Below are positions 30,427 through 37,982 of a stretch of 40,181 bases of DNA, one piece after another. Below the pieces are notes generated by a model. That model did not search any database. It saw only the letters and a list, made by a program, of their open reading frames with translations, and had not been told where the DNA came from. This DNA comes from a virus: positions 1-40,181 of IMG/VR virus record IMGVR_UViG_3300044858_000724; one strand, given 5' to 3'. Made by a program: the position numbers and the translations under genes. Position 1 is the first letter of the stretch. The number at the start of each line of letters is the position of its first letter.

Positions 30427-32380
30427 AGATATAACTGAAGGCAGAGGCTCCGCCACTGCAAACATTGGTCGTTCTATTGCTGTTGACTTAGGTATTGTTT
30501 CATCTACTTCTGTATGGCAGAACACTACAGAGTCATATGATGTAGCAGTAGGTGGACTACCGTTCTTCTATGCTATAGCAGATGACCGTCCATACATTAG
30601 ACAGACTGCTCCATTTAATAAACAACAATCTGATATTTCTGCTGAACCGGGTGAACAATCTTTAACTGGCTGGTGGTTGCGTTCTCAATCATCATTCCAT
30701 AATGGTACTGGTATCAAATTCTATGACCCATCTGCAGGTGAAACCGTAACCCACCGTTTTGCAGACTCACAAAATGTTGATGTATGGACTAAGGGACAGG
30801 TAACATTACTTAAAGAAACAGCCAATATGACTGGTGTTACTACTGGTACATATAAAGTACTTTCTATTGTTGATGGGTCTACAAATAAAATACTTGGTTG
30901 GACTTCTCCAACAGGCACAACTATTAATAACTATACTGCTGACGGAACTGCTGCTGCATATACACATGTAACTAGTATAGGAACACCACTAGATACTGCT
31001 ATCTTGTCAATTGCTACAGATGGAACTAATCTTTTTATAGCAGACAATGACCATATTTATACAGGTCCAATTGCTACACCTACTGCTGGATACTCTCGTT
31101 ATTACAATACTGGTAGTGATAAAGTTGTATTAGGTTGGGTTAAGCAGCGTCTTGTTGGTTGCATTGATGCATCTGTTTATGAGTTAACTGCTAGCAAGAG
31201 TTCTACTCATACACTTCCAACACCTCTTTATACACATCCTAATGCTGATTGGACTTGGACGTCCATATCAGAAGGTGGTTCTGCTATTTATACTGCTGGC
31301 TATGCTGGTGGTAATGGTGCTATCTACAAATTTACTTTAAATACTGCTGGTGTTATGCCAGTTCTTACCTCTGGTGTTATTGCAGCGCAACTACCTACTG
31401 GTGAGTACCCACTTAAGATTGAATCTTATCTAGGCTACTTAGTAATTGGCACTAATAAAGGTGTACGTGTAGCAAACATATCAGACCAAGATGGTTCATT
31501 AGGTTATGGTCCACTAATTATTGAAGCAGCCAATACAGGATTAGACTTTGCCTTTAGAGATAGATTTGTATGGGTTACTGGTGCTATTGATGGTCAACCC
31601 GGACTTTATCGTATCGACTTAAGTGCTGAGATTGAACCGCTAAGGTTTGCCTATGCTACTGATACATTCTTATCGGGTGTAAGTGGCTATGCCACAAGTG
31701 TAGACTTTGTAGGTAACTCAGACCAGATAGCCTTTACTACCTCTGGTAGCAATGGTATCGCCATTCAATCTACTACTGTGTTGGCAACATCTGGCTATTT
31801 AACTACAGGTAAGATTAGATATGGCACATTAGAACCTAAAAACTTTAAGCGTTTAGTAGGTAGAGGGTCGTTTATTTCTGGTAATTTAACTTTAGCATCT
31901 GTGGCAACTGCCCCCGGTGAAACAGAAATTGAATATGACCATATTACATATGGCGCGGAAGTTGCTCCTGTAGAAGTAACTACATCTAGTCCTCAAACAG
32001 CACAAGAATTTCTTGCATATAAATTTACTTTTACTAGAGATGCAACTACTACTACTGCTGGTCCTACCTTCAAAGGCTATCAGGTTAAAGCAACCATTGC
32101 TACACCACGCCGAAGAGTGATTAGATTCCCTGCATATTGTTTTGATATAGAAACTGACCGCTTTAATACTGTAATTGGATATGAAGGCAGAGCCTTTGAC
32201 CGGATTAGATTGCTTGAAGAGATAGAACAATCAGGAGATGTACTTACTTGGCAAGACTTAACCACTGGTGAGTCACAACAAGCAGTAATAGAAGAAGTAA
32301 CTTTTACCCGTATGACTCCACCTGATAGACGCTTTGATGGCTTCGGTGGAATCCTACAGATTACCGTAAGGACCGTATAA
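30416..32380 (+). CDS. Large beta-rich tail protein, probable tail nozzle/knob or propeller (654 aa)
   Basis: GTG start (MAGRDITEGRGSATANIGRS) with AAAGGAGCAAC upstream. It is almost entirely beta with propeller-like repeats (LSIATDGTNLFIADNDHIYTGP, IYTAGYAGGNGAIYKFTLN, YLGYLVIGTNKGVRVA). The C-terminal 150 residues form a separate domain (TPRRRVIRFPAYCFDIETDRFN...GRAFDRIRLLEEIEQSG...) resembling phage distal tail/baseplate ends. It is last in the tail set and inferred to be the tail tube, knob or nozzle. Confidence 0.7.
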   Translation: MAGRDITEGRGSATANIGRSIAVDLGIVSSTSVWQNTTESYDVAVGGLPFFYAIADDRPYIRQTAPFNKQQSDISAEPGEQSLTGWWLRSQSSFHNGTGIKFYDPSAGETVTHRFADSQNVDVWTKGQVTLLKETANMTGVTTGTYKVLSIVDGSTNKILGWTSPTGTTINNYTADGTAAAYTHVTSIGTPLDTAILSIATDGTNLFIADNDHIYTGPIATPTAGYSRYYNTGSDKVVLGWVKQRLVGCIDASVYELTASKSSTHTLPTPLYTHPNADWTWTSISEGGSAIYTAGYAGGNGAIYKFTLNTAGVMPVLTSGVIAAQLPTGEYPLKIESYLGYLVIGTNKGVRVANISDQDGSLGYGPLIIEAANTGLDFAFRDRFVWVTGAIDGQPGLYRIDLSAEIEPLRFAYATDTFLSGVSGYATSVDFVGNSDQIAFTTSGSNGIAIQSTTVLATSGYLTTGKIRYGTLEPKNFKRLVGRGSFISGNLTLASVATAPGETEIEYDHITYGAEVAPVEVTTSSPQTAQEFLAYKFTFTRDATTTTAGPTFKGYQVKATIATPRRRVIRFPAYCFDIETDRFNTVIGYEGRAFDRIRLLEEIEQSGDVLTWQDLTTGESQQAVIEEVTFTRMTPPDRRFDGFGGILQITVRTV

Positions 32381-32574
32381 TGACTGCTGCTGACTGGGCT
32401 GCCTTTGCAATTAGTATCTCTACCTTAGTAGGGACCTTTGCTCTAATGATTAAGTGGATGGTAAAACATTACCTTAATGAACTTAGACCCAATGGTGGTT
32501 CGTCAGTAAAAGACCAAGTTAATAGATTGGAACTACGAGTAGATGAAATCTACAGATTGTTGGTTGACAAATGA
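32380..32574 (+). CDS. Membrane protein with coiled-coil tail, holin-like (64 aa)
   Basis: Start overlaps the upstream stop (TAATG). One TM segment at 5-28 (WAAFAISISTLVGTFALMIKWMVK) is followed by a charged coiled coil (VKDQVNRLELRVDEIYRLLVDK). It is adjacent to the peptidase and a second small hydrophobic protein. This architecture is common among actinophage lysis-cassette membrane proteins. It may be a holin, antiholin or spanin-type helper. Confidence 0.7.
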   Translation: MTAADWAAFAISISTLVGTFALMIKWMVKHYLNELRPNGGSSVKDQVNRLELRVDEIYRLLVDK

Positions 32575-33020
32575 TACCTCTAGCCCGTGCTGCACAACCG
32601 GCTGCAATTGCAATCCTGAGACAAGCGACAGCATTGTACCCGAAGAGATTGAAAGCCTCGGATGGGCTGCTCCCATCTAAAGCACATATCAAGCAGAACC
32701 CTAACTCAGACCACAACTCTGGGTTTGCATGTGACCTAAGTCACGACCCTAAGAATGGGATTGATTGCAAGGTTGCTTATAAGGAATTACAAAAAGACCC
32801 ACGCGTAAAGTACTTGATTTTCCAAGGACGTATTTGGTCAGAGATGAAGGGCGACCGTGACTTTGATGGTTACTCTCACCCAGTTCATCTGCACATTAGT
32901 ATCAAGGAAACTGCGGGAACTAATACTTCCTCTTGGTTCCCTTGGCTAGGGGACGCTAAAAAACTTAATAAGGTAAAAGCAGCACTCAAGCCCAACCCTA
33001 AAAAGAAAGAGACCAAATGA
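32571..33020 (+). CDS. M15-family peptidase, putative endolysin
   Basis: 149 residues, start overlapping the upstream stop (ATGA). The pattern SDHNSGFACDLSHDP (H48, D55) and HPVHLHISI (H106/H108) is the zinc HxxxxxxD...HxH arrangement of VanY/M15C D-Ala-D-Ala peptidases that cut peptidoglycan peptides. No signal peptide or wall-binding domain is visible, so release depends on the neighbouring holin-like proteins. The C-terminus is Lys/Pro-rich. Confidence 0.85.
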   Translation: MIPLARAAQPAAIAILRQATALYPKRLKASDGLLPSKAHIKQNPNSDHNSGFACDLSHDPKNGIDCKVAYKELQKDPRVKYLIFQGRIWSEMKGDRDFDGYSHPVHLHISIKETAGTNTSSWFPWLGDAKKLNKVKAALKPNPKKKETK

Positions 33021-33211
33021 CTCAACTCACTAAGAATAAAGTACAGGCTATGTTCATGTCCTATGTTCGGGCTGGCGTAGCATCCTGTGCAGCACTTTAT
33101 ATGGCTGGGATTACAGACCCTAAGGCATACGCTACTGTCTTCCTATCCTCGTTTGCTGGTCCTGCTATGAAAGCAGTAGATAAGTCAGCCAAGGAGTACG
33201 GCAAGAAGTAG
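33017..33211 (+). CDS. Putative holin (64 aa)
   Basis: Start overlaps the stop of the peptidase (ATGA). Two hydrophobic stretches, AMFMSYVRAGVASCAALYMAGI (10-31) and ATVFLSSFAGPAMKAV (39-54), are joined by TDPKAY, with a lysine-rich end: the layout of actinophage holins encoded beside endolysins. It would make membrane lesions for lysis. Family assignment rests on layout and location, and which of this and the 64-aa protein at 32380 is the true holin is unclear. Confidence 0.65.
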   Translation: MTQLTKNKVQAMFMSYVRAGVASCAALYMAGITDPKAYATVFLSSFAGPAMKAVDKSAKEYGKK

Positions 33212-33248
33212 GCATTTAAAGCCTTCTAAGCCCCTTTACAAACAAGAA

Positions 33249-33291
33249 ACCCCCTTCCTCTAGGTCCTACCTAGGGGTTGGGGGTCTTTTT
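33249..33291 (+). terminator. Strong rho-independent terminator of the virion/lysis operon
   Basis: ACCCCC/GGGGGT outer stem, a TT/TT internal loop, and a 9-bp CCTCTAGGT/ACCTAGGGG inner stem with a CCT loop, followed by CTTTTT. It ends the rightward arm begun before 6372. Confidence 0.92.
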
Positions 33292-33303
33292 GCGTTTAAA
33301 TTG

Positions 33304-33465
33304 CTACTCTACATCATAGTATCGGTACTCAATCTCTTCCCAGAAGCGTTCAACTTGCTTATCATAGATGGCATCTCGTACTATCTCTACTAGGTAGGCT
33401 ACTACATAGAACACCACAATAGCAGCAAGGGTTCCCCAGAATGCTGTATAGAATGAACTTGACAT
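33304..33465 (-). CDS. Small leftward membrane protein (53 aa)
   Basis: MSSSFYTAFWGTLAAIVVFYVVAYLVEIVRDAIYDKQ...: a TM segment at 7-27 and a charged, aromatic tail rich in E/Y/R. The ATG is preceded by AAGGAG at 7 bases, and the AT palindrome at 33481-33502 with TATAAT lies upstream as its promoter. It is the only leftward gene in the rightward region and is divergent from the replication arm, so it may be a lysogeny, superinfection or timing protein. No family is recognised. Confidence 0.75.
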   Translation of the reverse strand: MSSSFYTAFWGTLAAIVVFYVVAYLVEIVRDAIYDKQVERFWEEIEYRYYDVE

Positions 33466-33480
33466 ACTTCTCCTTACATA

Positions 33481-33502
33481 TATATAATATATATATTATA
33501 TA
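33481..33502. promoter_or_regulatory. Perfect 22-bp AT palindrome with -10 box
   Basis: The sequence equals its reverse complement over 22 bases and contains TATAAT on both strands. Leftward it is the likely -10 of the 53-residue membrane gene. Confidence 0.65.
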
Positions 33503-33521
33503 CGAACGCCTAAGCGTTCGT
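33502..33521. repeat. Inverted repeat ACGAACGC-ctaa-GCGTTCGT
   Basis: Perfect 8-bp arms in the divergent control region. The inner 7 bases of each arm recur at 9973-9988 in the portal gene. It is a candidate operator or RNA hairpin. Confidence 0.65.
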
Positions 33522-33571
33522 TATATTACATATTATCTTGTAAATACAATTATACATACCCAATTTTAATC

Positions 33572-33596
33572 TGTCAAATTAACTCTCAATTTGACA
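33572..33596. promoter_or_regulatory. Inverted repeat over the -35 of the replication promoter
   Basis: TGTCAAATT-aactctc-AATTTGACA: perfect 9-bp arms whose right arm contains the -35 TTGACA. A protein bound here would block the promoter, so it is a likely repressor operator. Confidence 0.7.
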
Positions 33597-33620
33597 AAAA
33601 AAGTATCATGGATGTAAACT
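33591..33620 (+). promoter_or_regulatory. Sigma-70-type promoter of the replication arm (leaderless)
   Basis: -35 TTGACA (33591-33596), an 18-base spacer, -10 TAAACT (33615-33620), then six bases to the ATG at 33627. Transcription would begin at the start codon. No ribosome site is present, in agreement with a leaderless start. Confidence 0.82.
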
Positions 33621-33626
33621 TATACC

Positions 33627-33818
33627 ATGACGATAAAACTAGAAGAATACGAACTACCGGAACATATGTCCTACAGTGCTTTCAGCACCTATTTAATCTG
33701 TGGGTACCAATACTACTTAGGTAGACTACTACAAAAACAAGAAGAGCCATCCGTCTGGTCAGTCGGTGGCTCATCCTTTCACCTTGCCTGTGAGAACTAC
33801 GACAGGAGCACAATATGA
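33627..33818 (+). CDS. Cas4/RecB-like PD-(D/E)XK nuclease, N-terminal half (63 aa)
   Basis: MSYSAFSTYLICGYQYYLGRLL (14-35) and GGSSFHLACE (48-57) are motif I and the HxxxE helix of the Cas4/RecB nuclease family. C25 is the first Fe-S cysteine. It ends in TGA overlapping the ATG of the next gene, which carries the rest of the fold. Alone it lacks the D...DxK centre, so it must act with the next protein. The start is leaderless from the 33591 promoter. Confidence 0.75.
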   Translation: MTIKLEEYELPEHMSYSAFSTYLICGYQYYLGRLLQKQEEPSVWSVGGSSFHLACENYDRSTI

Positions 33819-34426
33819 GCCAACTATTATGGGACCAAGCATGGCTTGAATGCAAGGGAGACCTCGACCTAACCAATGCACGTGTTGGTGGTCGTGCTAC
33901 TAAAGCAAATCCAAACAAGGAAGATGTAAACTTCTGGCAAACCTCAGGACCTAAATGGGTAGAGACCTACATCCAATGGCGTACGCTAAACCCTGACTGG
34001 AAGATATGGAAAACCCCAGCAGGGGAACCAGCAATCGAATTGGCGTTGCTACCTGTGGTGGCAGATGTGCCAGTCAAAATGGTTATCGATAGAGTCTTTG
34101 AAGTCAATGGACAACTTGTTATTGTTGACTTGAAAACCTCGCAACAGACACCTAGCAGTACACTTCAACTTGGATTCTACAAGTTAGGTCTTGAACAGAC
34201 CTTTGGCGTAGAGGTCAAGTGGGGTAACTACTATATGTCGCGTCAGGGCAATACCGGAGAAATGGTAGACTTGTCTGGCTATACATACGATAAAATGGAA
34301 TACCTAATTAGTCAATTTGACAAGGCTCGCAAGTCTGCGATATTCTTGCCCAACACAAACAATTGCCAGTACATGTGTGGACTCACAGCGCACTGTCAAT
34401 TCTCTACTAAAAAGGAAACTACATGA
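33815..34426 (+). CDS. Cas4/RecB-like PD-(D/E)XK nuclease, C-terminal half (203 aa)
   Basis: Begins MSQLLWDQAWLECKGD at ATGA overlapping the previous stop, with AGGAG 7 bases upstream, so it is separately initiated. IDRVFEVNGQLVIVDLKTS (D92, D105, K107) is the catalytic D-(D)xK core, and C184, C188 and C194 are the C-terminal Fe-S cysteines. Together with the 63-residue protein it makes one complete Cas4-like exonuclease for DNA-end processing in replication or recombination. The active centre and the Fe-S cluster would span two chains. Confidence 0.82.
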   Translation: MSQLLWDQAWLECKGDLDLTNARVGGRATKANPNKEDVNFWQTSGPKWVETYIQWRTLNPDWKIWKTPAGEPAIELALLPVVADVPVKMVIDRVFEVNGQLVIVDLKTSQQTPSSTLQLGFYKLGLEQTFGVEVKWGNYYMSRQGNTGEMVDLSGYTYDKMEYLISQFDKARKSAIFLPNTNNCQYMCGLTAHCQFSTKKETT

Positions 34427-34815
34427 GTGAAGAATGGAAGTTACAGGTTTCGTATAAGACTCCGGGCGGGGACATGATTAACATCCGTGCCAACACCGCT
34501 GATGAACTTAGTGTATTGCTAGAAGGTATTGGTGACTACTCAACTCAAGTCGCAGCAGTACAAAGAATGGTCGTTGGCGCATACAATGCAGCCCCTTTGG
34601 GGACACCGCCTTCAATGCCAAGCACCGCGCCCGCTCCATCCTCAATGCCAGCCCCGGTGGCGCCTCCATCCGCTACGCCAACAAGCGGACCAGTATGCAT
34701 ACACGGAGCGAGGAAGTACAGGTCGGGAGTGTCAGCCAAGACGGGTCAGCCATACGCGTTCTGGGCATGTCCAACACCACAGGGGACGCCGGACCAATGC
34801 AAGCCGGCGAACTAA
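34423..34815 (+). CDS. Putative nucleic-acid-binding protein with C-terminal zinc motif (130 aa)
   Basis: Start overlaps the nuclease stop (ATGA). The N-terminal 55 residues are an ordered alpha/beta domain (WKLQVSYKTPGGDMINIRANTADELSVLLEGI). A Pro/Ser/Ala linker follows (62-90), and the C-terminus has CIHGARKYRSG...GQPYAFWACPTPQGTPDQC, a small zinc ribbon found in actinophage replication genes near RecB-like nucleases. ssDNA or nuclease-partner binding is inferred. Confidence 0.68.
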   Translation: MSEEWKLQVSYKTPGGDMINIRANTADELSVLLEGIGDYSTQVAAVQRMVVGAYNAAPLGTPPSMPSTAPAPSSMPAPVAPPSATPTSGPVCIHGARKYRSGVSAKTGQPYAFWACPTPQGTPDQCKPAN

Positions 34816-34857
34816 AGCAAGAGTTGTTTCCATTTTAAATATTAGGGAGGGGATGTA

Positions 34858-35640
34858 ATGCGCACACTTACGAGGTCTGTGGGACGTGCTTCAATAGGTG
34901 GCGAGCCTCTCCCTAGTTGCTTTAAGGCGTTTGAATCTAATAAGATTATTATTAGACGTTCAGAAGTATCAATGTTTGCGGGTGCTCCAGGGGCGGGTAA
35001 ATCTACACTCGCCCTAGCACTTGCACTTAAGACTAACGTCCCAACTCTTTATGTTTCAGCAGACACCAATGCACATACTATGGCTATGCGTTTAGCATCT
35101 ATGATTTCTGGCAAGAGCCAGAGCGATGTTGAGCAGAAGTTAAACAATGACATTGGTTGGACTAAGGCTGTCCTGCAAAAGGGCAGTCATATTGTTTGGT
35201 CATTTGAATCTAGCCCAACCCTTCAAGATATAGATGAAGAAGTGCAATCCTTTGAAGAGTTATGGGGTTGTCCTCCAACGTTAATCATAATAGATAACCT
35301 AATGGACGTAGCCACCGATGGTGGTGAAGAGTTCGCATCCATGCGAGCCATCATGAAGGAGTTGAAGTACCTTGCTAGAGCAACTAATGCAGCGATTGTC
35401 GTATTACACCACACTTCGGAAGCAGTTCCTGGAACGCCTTGTCAGCCAAGAAGCGCGATACAAGGGAAAGTTTCTCAGTTACCTGCCCTCATATGTACGC
35501 TTGGCACTGTTGGCACGTCAATGGGCGTGGCATCAGTCAAGAACCGCTACGGTAGAGCAGATGCAGGCGGAACTCTCATGACTTGGTTAGCGTTTAACCC
35601 AGAATATATGTACGTTGAAGACATACCGGAGAACTCATGA
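34858..35640 (+). CDS. RecA/DnaB-like ATPase, putative replicative helicase
   Basis: 260 residues. Walker A AGAPGAGKST at 41-50, Walker B TLIIIDNLMD at about 139-148 and VVLHHTSE (motif with paired His) at about 180-187, ending SVKNRYGRADAGGTL. This is the RecA-fold core of DnaB/RepA-type phage helicases, without the N-terminal primase-binding domain, so it is shorter than DnaB. It probably unwinds DNA with the primase encoded downstream. SD GGGAGGGGATG is strong. Confidence 0.85.
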   Translation: MRTLTRSVGRASIGGEPLPSCFKAFESNKIIIRRSEVSMFAGAPGAGKSTLALALALKTNVPTLYVSADTNAHTMAMRLASMISGKSQSDVEQKLNNDIGWTKAVLQKGSHIVWSFESSPTLQDIDEEVQSFEELWGCPPTLIIIDNLMDVATDGGEEFASMRAIMKELKYLARATNAAIVVLHHTSEAVPGTPCQPRSAIQGKVSQLPALICTLGTVGTSMGVASVKNRYGRADAGGTLMTWLAFNPEYMYVEDIPENS

Positions 35641-35831
35641 ACTCACAAGAGTTAATCTCTGCACTTAATCAGAAAATACAGTTACATACAGAAGTTATCA
35701 AGAATAATGGGCTAGGTTTAGTCAAATGTTCTTCTTGCAACAAATTAATTAGGAACCATGAGTATACCAATGGGTTAATCTATGCCTATCGAGACATTAT
35801 AAGTCTGGTGGCATACCATGACGAGCCGTAA
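35637..35831 (+). CDS. Small CxxC protein (64 aa)
   Basis: MNSQELISALNQKIQLHTEVIKNNGLGLVKCSSCNKLIRNHEYTNG... starts by ATGA overlap with the helicase gene and overlaps the resolvase gene by 14 bases. One CSSC knuckle with nearby His could bind zinc. It may be a helicase or primase accessory. No family is recognised. Confidence 0.65.
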   Translation: MNSQELISALNQKIQLHTEVIKNNGLGLVKCSSCNKLIRNHEYTNGLIYAYRDIISLVAYHDEP

Positions 35832-36186
35832 ATCACATAAAGCAAGAGGAGCAACCTTTGAAACAGATATTAAAGATTGGTTTCGCGCTAATGGGTACGA
35901 TGCGGAAAGGCTTGCGCGTACTGGTGCAAAAGATGAGGGTGATGTGGTTGTACGAGCGGACTTCCTTGGAAATATTGGGGTTATTGAAGCCAAAGCCCCG
36001 GGTGCAGGCAACGCTATTGACCTCAGCGGTTGGACAAAAGAGGCGCAAACAGAAGCAACGCATTATGCGGAAGCAAGAGGCATCAAGAGGGAAGCAATCC
36101 TAGCAGCAGTAGTTATTAAGGCACGTGGGAAATCCATCTCAGATGCCTACCTAGTATTAAGGTTGGGCGATGTATTCGGTGGATGA
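35818..36186 (+). CDS. Hjc-like Holliday-junction resolvase
   Basis: 122 residues. ATFETDIKDWFRANGYDAERLARTGAKDEGDVVV (E15, D42) then GVIEAKA (E57, K59): the E...D...ExK motif set of PD-(D/E)XK resolvases related to archaeal Hjc and to phage enzymes. They cut four-way junctions before packaging. It is full-length for the family. The start MTSRKSHKARGA is basic, as expected for DNA contact. It overlaps the following primase gene by 17 bases. Confidence 0.82.
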   Translation: MTSRKSHKARGATFETDIKDWFRANGYDAERLARTGAKDEGDVVVRADFLGNIGVIEAKAPGAGNAIDLSGWTKEAQTEATHYAEARGIKREAILAAVVIKARGKSISDAYLVLRLGDVFGG

Positions 36187-36544
36187 CTTACCAGATATTG
36201 CGATGGTATTGGCTCATTATGGTGCCAACATTACTCGTACTGGCAGACAAGTAAACGTAAAGTGTCCATTTCATAATGATTCACACGCAAGTGCAAGTTT
36301 TAATACGCAAGACAACATCTTTAATTGTTTTGCTTGTGGTATGCAGGGCAACAGTATTCAAATCATTGCTAAGAAGGAGGGGGTGGATATAAATGAAGCA
36401 AAGTCTATCGCAGAAGGAATTACTGGGGAAAGCCATGAACAAGTACGCGGCAAACATCTTTCAGGCAGAAGATTACCTGCTAAGCAGGGGTATAACTCGG
36501 GAAGTAGCACGGGTGGCTCGATACGGCGTAGTCGTGGAGCCTGA
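36170..36544 (+). CDS. DnaG-type primase, zinc-binding (CHC2) part (124 aa)
   Basis: VKCPFHNDSHASASFNTQDNIFNCFACGMQGNSIQII: C32, H35, C53, C56 are the CHC2 zinc ligands, and GNSIQIIAKKEGVDINEAK completes the domain at about 60-80. The frame then runs on about 40 Gly/Arg/Ser-rich residues to a stop inside the next gene, which has no family character. The TOPRIM half of the primase lies in the overlapping +1 frame. The zinc domain selects template sites. Confidence 0.82.
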   Translation: MYSVDDLPDIAMVLAHYGANITRTGRQVNVKCPFHNDSHASASFNTQDNIFNCFACGMQGNSIQIIAKKEGVDINEAKSIAEGITGESHEQVRGKHLSGRRLPAKQGYNSGSSTGGSIRRSRGA

Positions 36545-37016
36545 GGTTGGTCACGAAGCATTCATCGGTCGCCTCTCGATACCTTACATTACTAAAACGG
36601 GTGTTGTTGATATCCGTTTCCGTTCTCTTAATCCTGCAGTTGAGCCAAAGTATATGGGCATGACAGGTGTTGAGACAAAGATGTATAACGTATTAGATAT
36701 TGAACGTGCTGGTGACTGGATTGGGGTGTGTGAAGGTGAACTGGACACTATTACTCTTAGTGGCTGTGTTGGCATCCCCTGTGTTGGAGTACCGGGTGCA
36801 AACAGTTGGAAGAAACACTACACTAGATTACTTGCGGACTTTGAACGAGTCTTTGTCTTTGCAGATGGAGACCAACCGGGGAAAGAATTCGCCTCTAGTC
36901 TTGCCAGAGAATTGCCAGTTACTATCGTTGCCATGCCAGACGGAGAAGATGTTAATAGTTGTTACGTAAAGTATGGTTCAGACTATATCAAAGAAAAGGC
37001 TGGCTTAAATGAGTAA
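36393..37016 (+). CDS. DnaG-type primase, TOPRIM catalytic part (207 aa)
   Basis: ATG preceded by AAGGAGG about 12 bases upstream and by an in-frame TAA, so it is initiated separately. EDYLLSRGITREVARVARYGVV is the linker preceding DnaG RNA-polymerase domains. IGVCEGELDTITLSG (E114) and VFVFADGDQPG (D158, D160) are the TOPRIM metal residues. With the preceding zinc protein it would synthesise RNA primers. The two share 152 bases in different frames. A +1 shift inside the overlap could also yield a fused product. Confidence 0.82.
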   Translation: MKQSLSQKELLGKAMNKYAANIFQAEDYLLSRGITREVARVARYGVVVEPEVGHEAFIGRLSIPYITKTGVVDIRFRSLNPAVEPKYMGMTGVETKMYNVLDIERAGDWIGVCEGELDTITLSGCVGIPCVGVPGANSWKKHYTRLLADFERVFVFADGDQPGKEFASSLARELPVTIVAMPDGEDVNSCYVKYGSDYIKEKAGLNE

Positions 37017-37389
37017 TAGAAAGTTACCTCCCATACCTCCTTGTTCTGTATGCGGAGAACGGTTCGCTAATGTATTTGAAGCGACAGACCATTTAGTTGA
37101 AGAAGGCGGAGAAGAAGTATTCGACCCTAAACTAATCCTTCCGGGTGGTTACTCTCTAATGATTGGTTCACTACTACGTTGTATATATGGATATGCCAAT
37201 AATCCAGAACAGATATCGCGTATAACTCAATCTACTTACGCTACATTATACGCTGCAGAAATCAGTCCTAAAGGGATGCAAAATCTTATAGAAGAGATGG
37301 TTGTTGATGAGCAGATGAGCAACTTCAATGTTGAACTAAAGAAACTACTAGAGAATGAACCCCCTAAAAATGACGAAACTGGAGAGTGA
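37009..37389 (+). CDS. Hypothetical protein with N-terminal zinc knuckle (126 aa)
   Basis: Overlaps the primase stop by 8 bases. PPCSVCGERFANVFEATDHLVEE looks like a CxxC...H zinc-finger turn. The rest is helical (SLMIGSLLRCIYGYANNPEQI, LIEEMVVDEQMSNFNVELKKLL). This is a common actinophage gene near primase/helicase, with no established function. Confidence 0.68.
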   Translation: MSNRKLPPIPPCSVCGERFANVFEATDHLVEEGGEEVFDPKLILPGGYSLMIGSLLRCIYGYANNPEQISRITQSTYATLYAAEISPKGMQNLIEEMVVDEQMSNFNVELKKLLENEPPKNDETGE

Positions 37390-37395
37390 AGAAAT

Positions 37396-37800
37396 ATGGA
37401 CAATCCTAAACTATCTGCTGTCGCATGGTCTGAATATAACCAAACGAACTATAACAAGTACGGACTTAGTAGTGGAGATAACGATACCGCGACTGAATAC
37501 TTAGATGAGTTCATGGGTCATGCTCGATTCGCAAGCGATGCTCAAAACGTAGCAGAAGAACTAATTGATTTACTAATCAGTAAGCATCACGATTACGGTC
37601 CTAAGAACATAGCCCAATCTCCTGGCGGTGCATTAAATGGGCTACGTGTACGTCTGTGGGACAAGTTGGCTCGCCTTAATAACTTAGTAGATACCAATGC
37701 TGCTCCAGAGCATGAGAGTTTAGAAGATACGTTCAAAGATATGGCTAACTATGCAATCATAGGATTGCTAGTACTTAGAGGGAAGTGGGATACTGAATGA
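37396..37800 (+). CDS. Nucleotide-modification-associated (Nmad1/DUF1599-like) protein
   Basis: 134 residues. LLISKHHDYGPKNI, LNGLRVRLWDKLARLNNLVD and DTFKDMANYAIIGLLVLRGKW are the blocks of the Nmad1 (DUF1599) family, which is found beside phage base-modification enzymes and resembles all-alpha nucleotide hydrolases. The E-rich segment EELIDLL...D would bind metal. It may clear or tune nucleotide pools for replication. No base-modifying enzyme was recognised in the window. Confidence 0.78.
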   Translation: MDNPKLSAVAWSEYNQTNYNKYGLSSGDNDTATEYLDEFMGHARFASDAQNVAEELIDLLISKHHDYGPKNIAQSPGGALNGLRVRLWDKLARLNNLVDTNAAPEHESLEDTFKDMANYAIIGLLVLRGKWDTE

Positions 37801-37982
37801 AGACATATAAAGTAACTTTAACTCAACGAAATCGTATCTACGCAGAAGTTGAAGCCCCTTCAAAAGATGATGCGTATTGGAAAGTTCTTGACTTAATAGA
37901 AGACCCAGCGCCAAGTGACAATTATGGTATCGGAATGATGGGACCTTCTAATGTGAAGATAAAAGTAAAGGAGAAGGCATGA
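37797..37982 (+). CDS. Small hypothetical protein (61 aa)
   Basis: ATGA overlap with the Nmad1-like gene and with the HNH gene. MKTYKVTLTQRNRIYAEVEAPSKDDAYWKVLDL...: a beta-alpha-beta small domain of the kind repeated in actinophages, without motif. The function is unknown. Confidence 0.7.
   Translation: MKTYKVTLTQRNRIYAEVEAPSKDDAYWKVLDLIEDPAPSDNYGIGMMGPSNVKIKVKEKA

Noticed and set aside
33682-33918. Leftward frame opposite the split nuclease
   Set aside because: The sense strand carries the nuclease motifs, SD and promoter.
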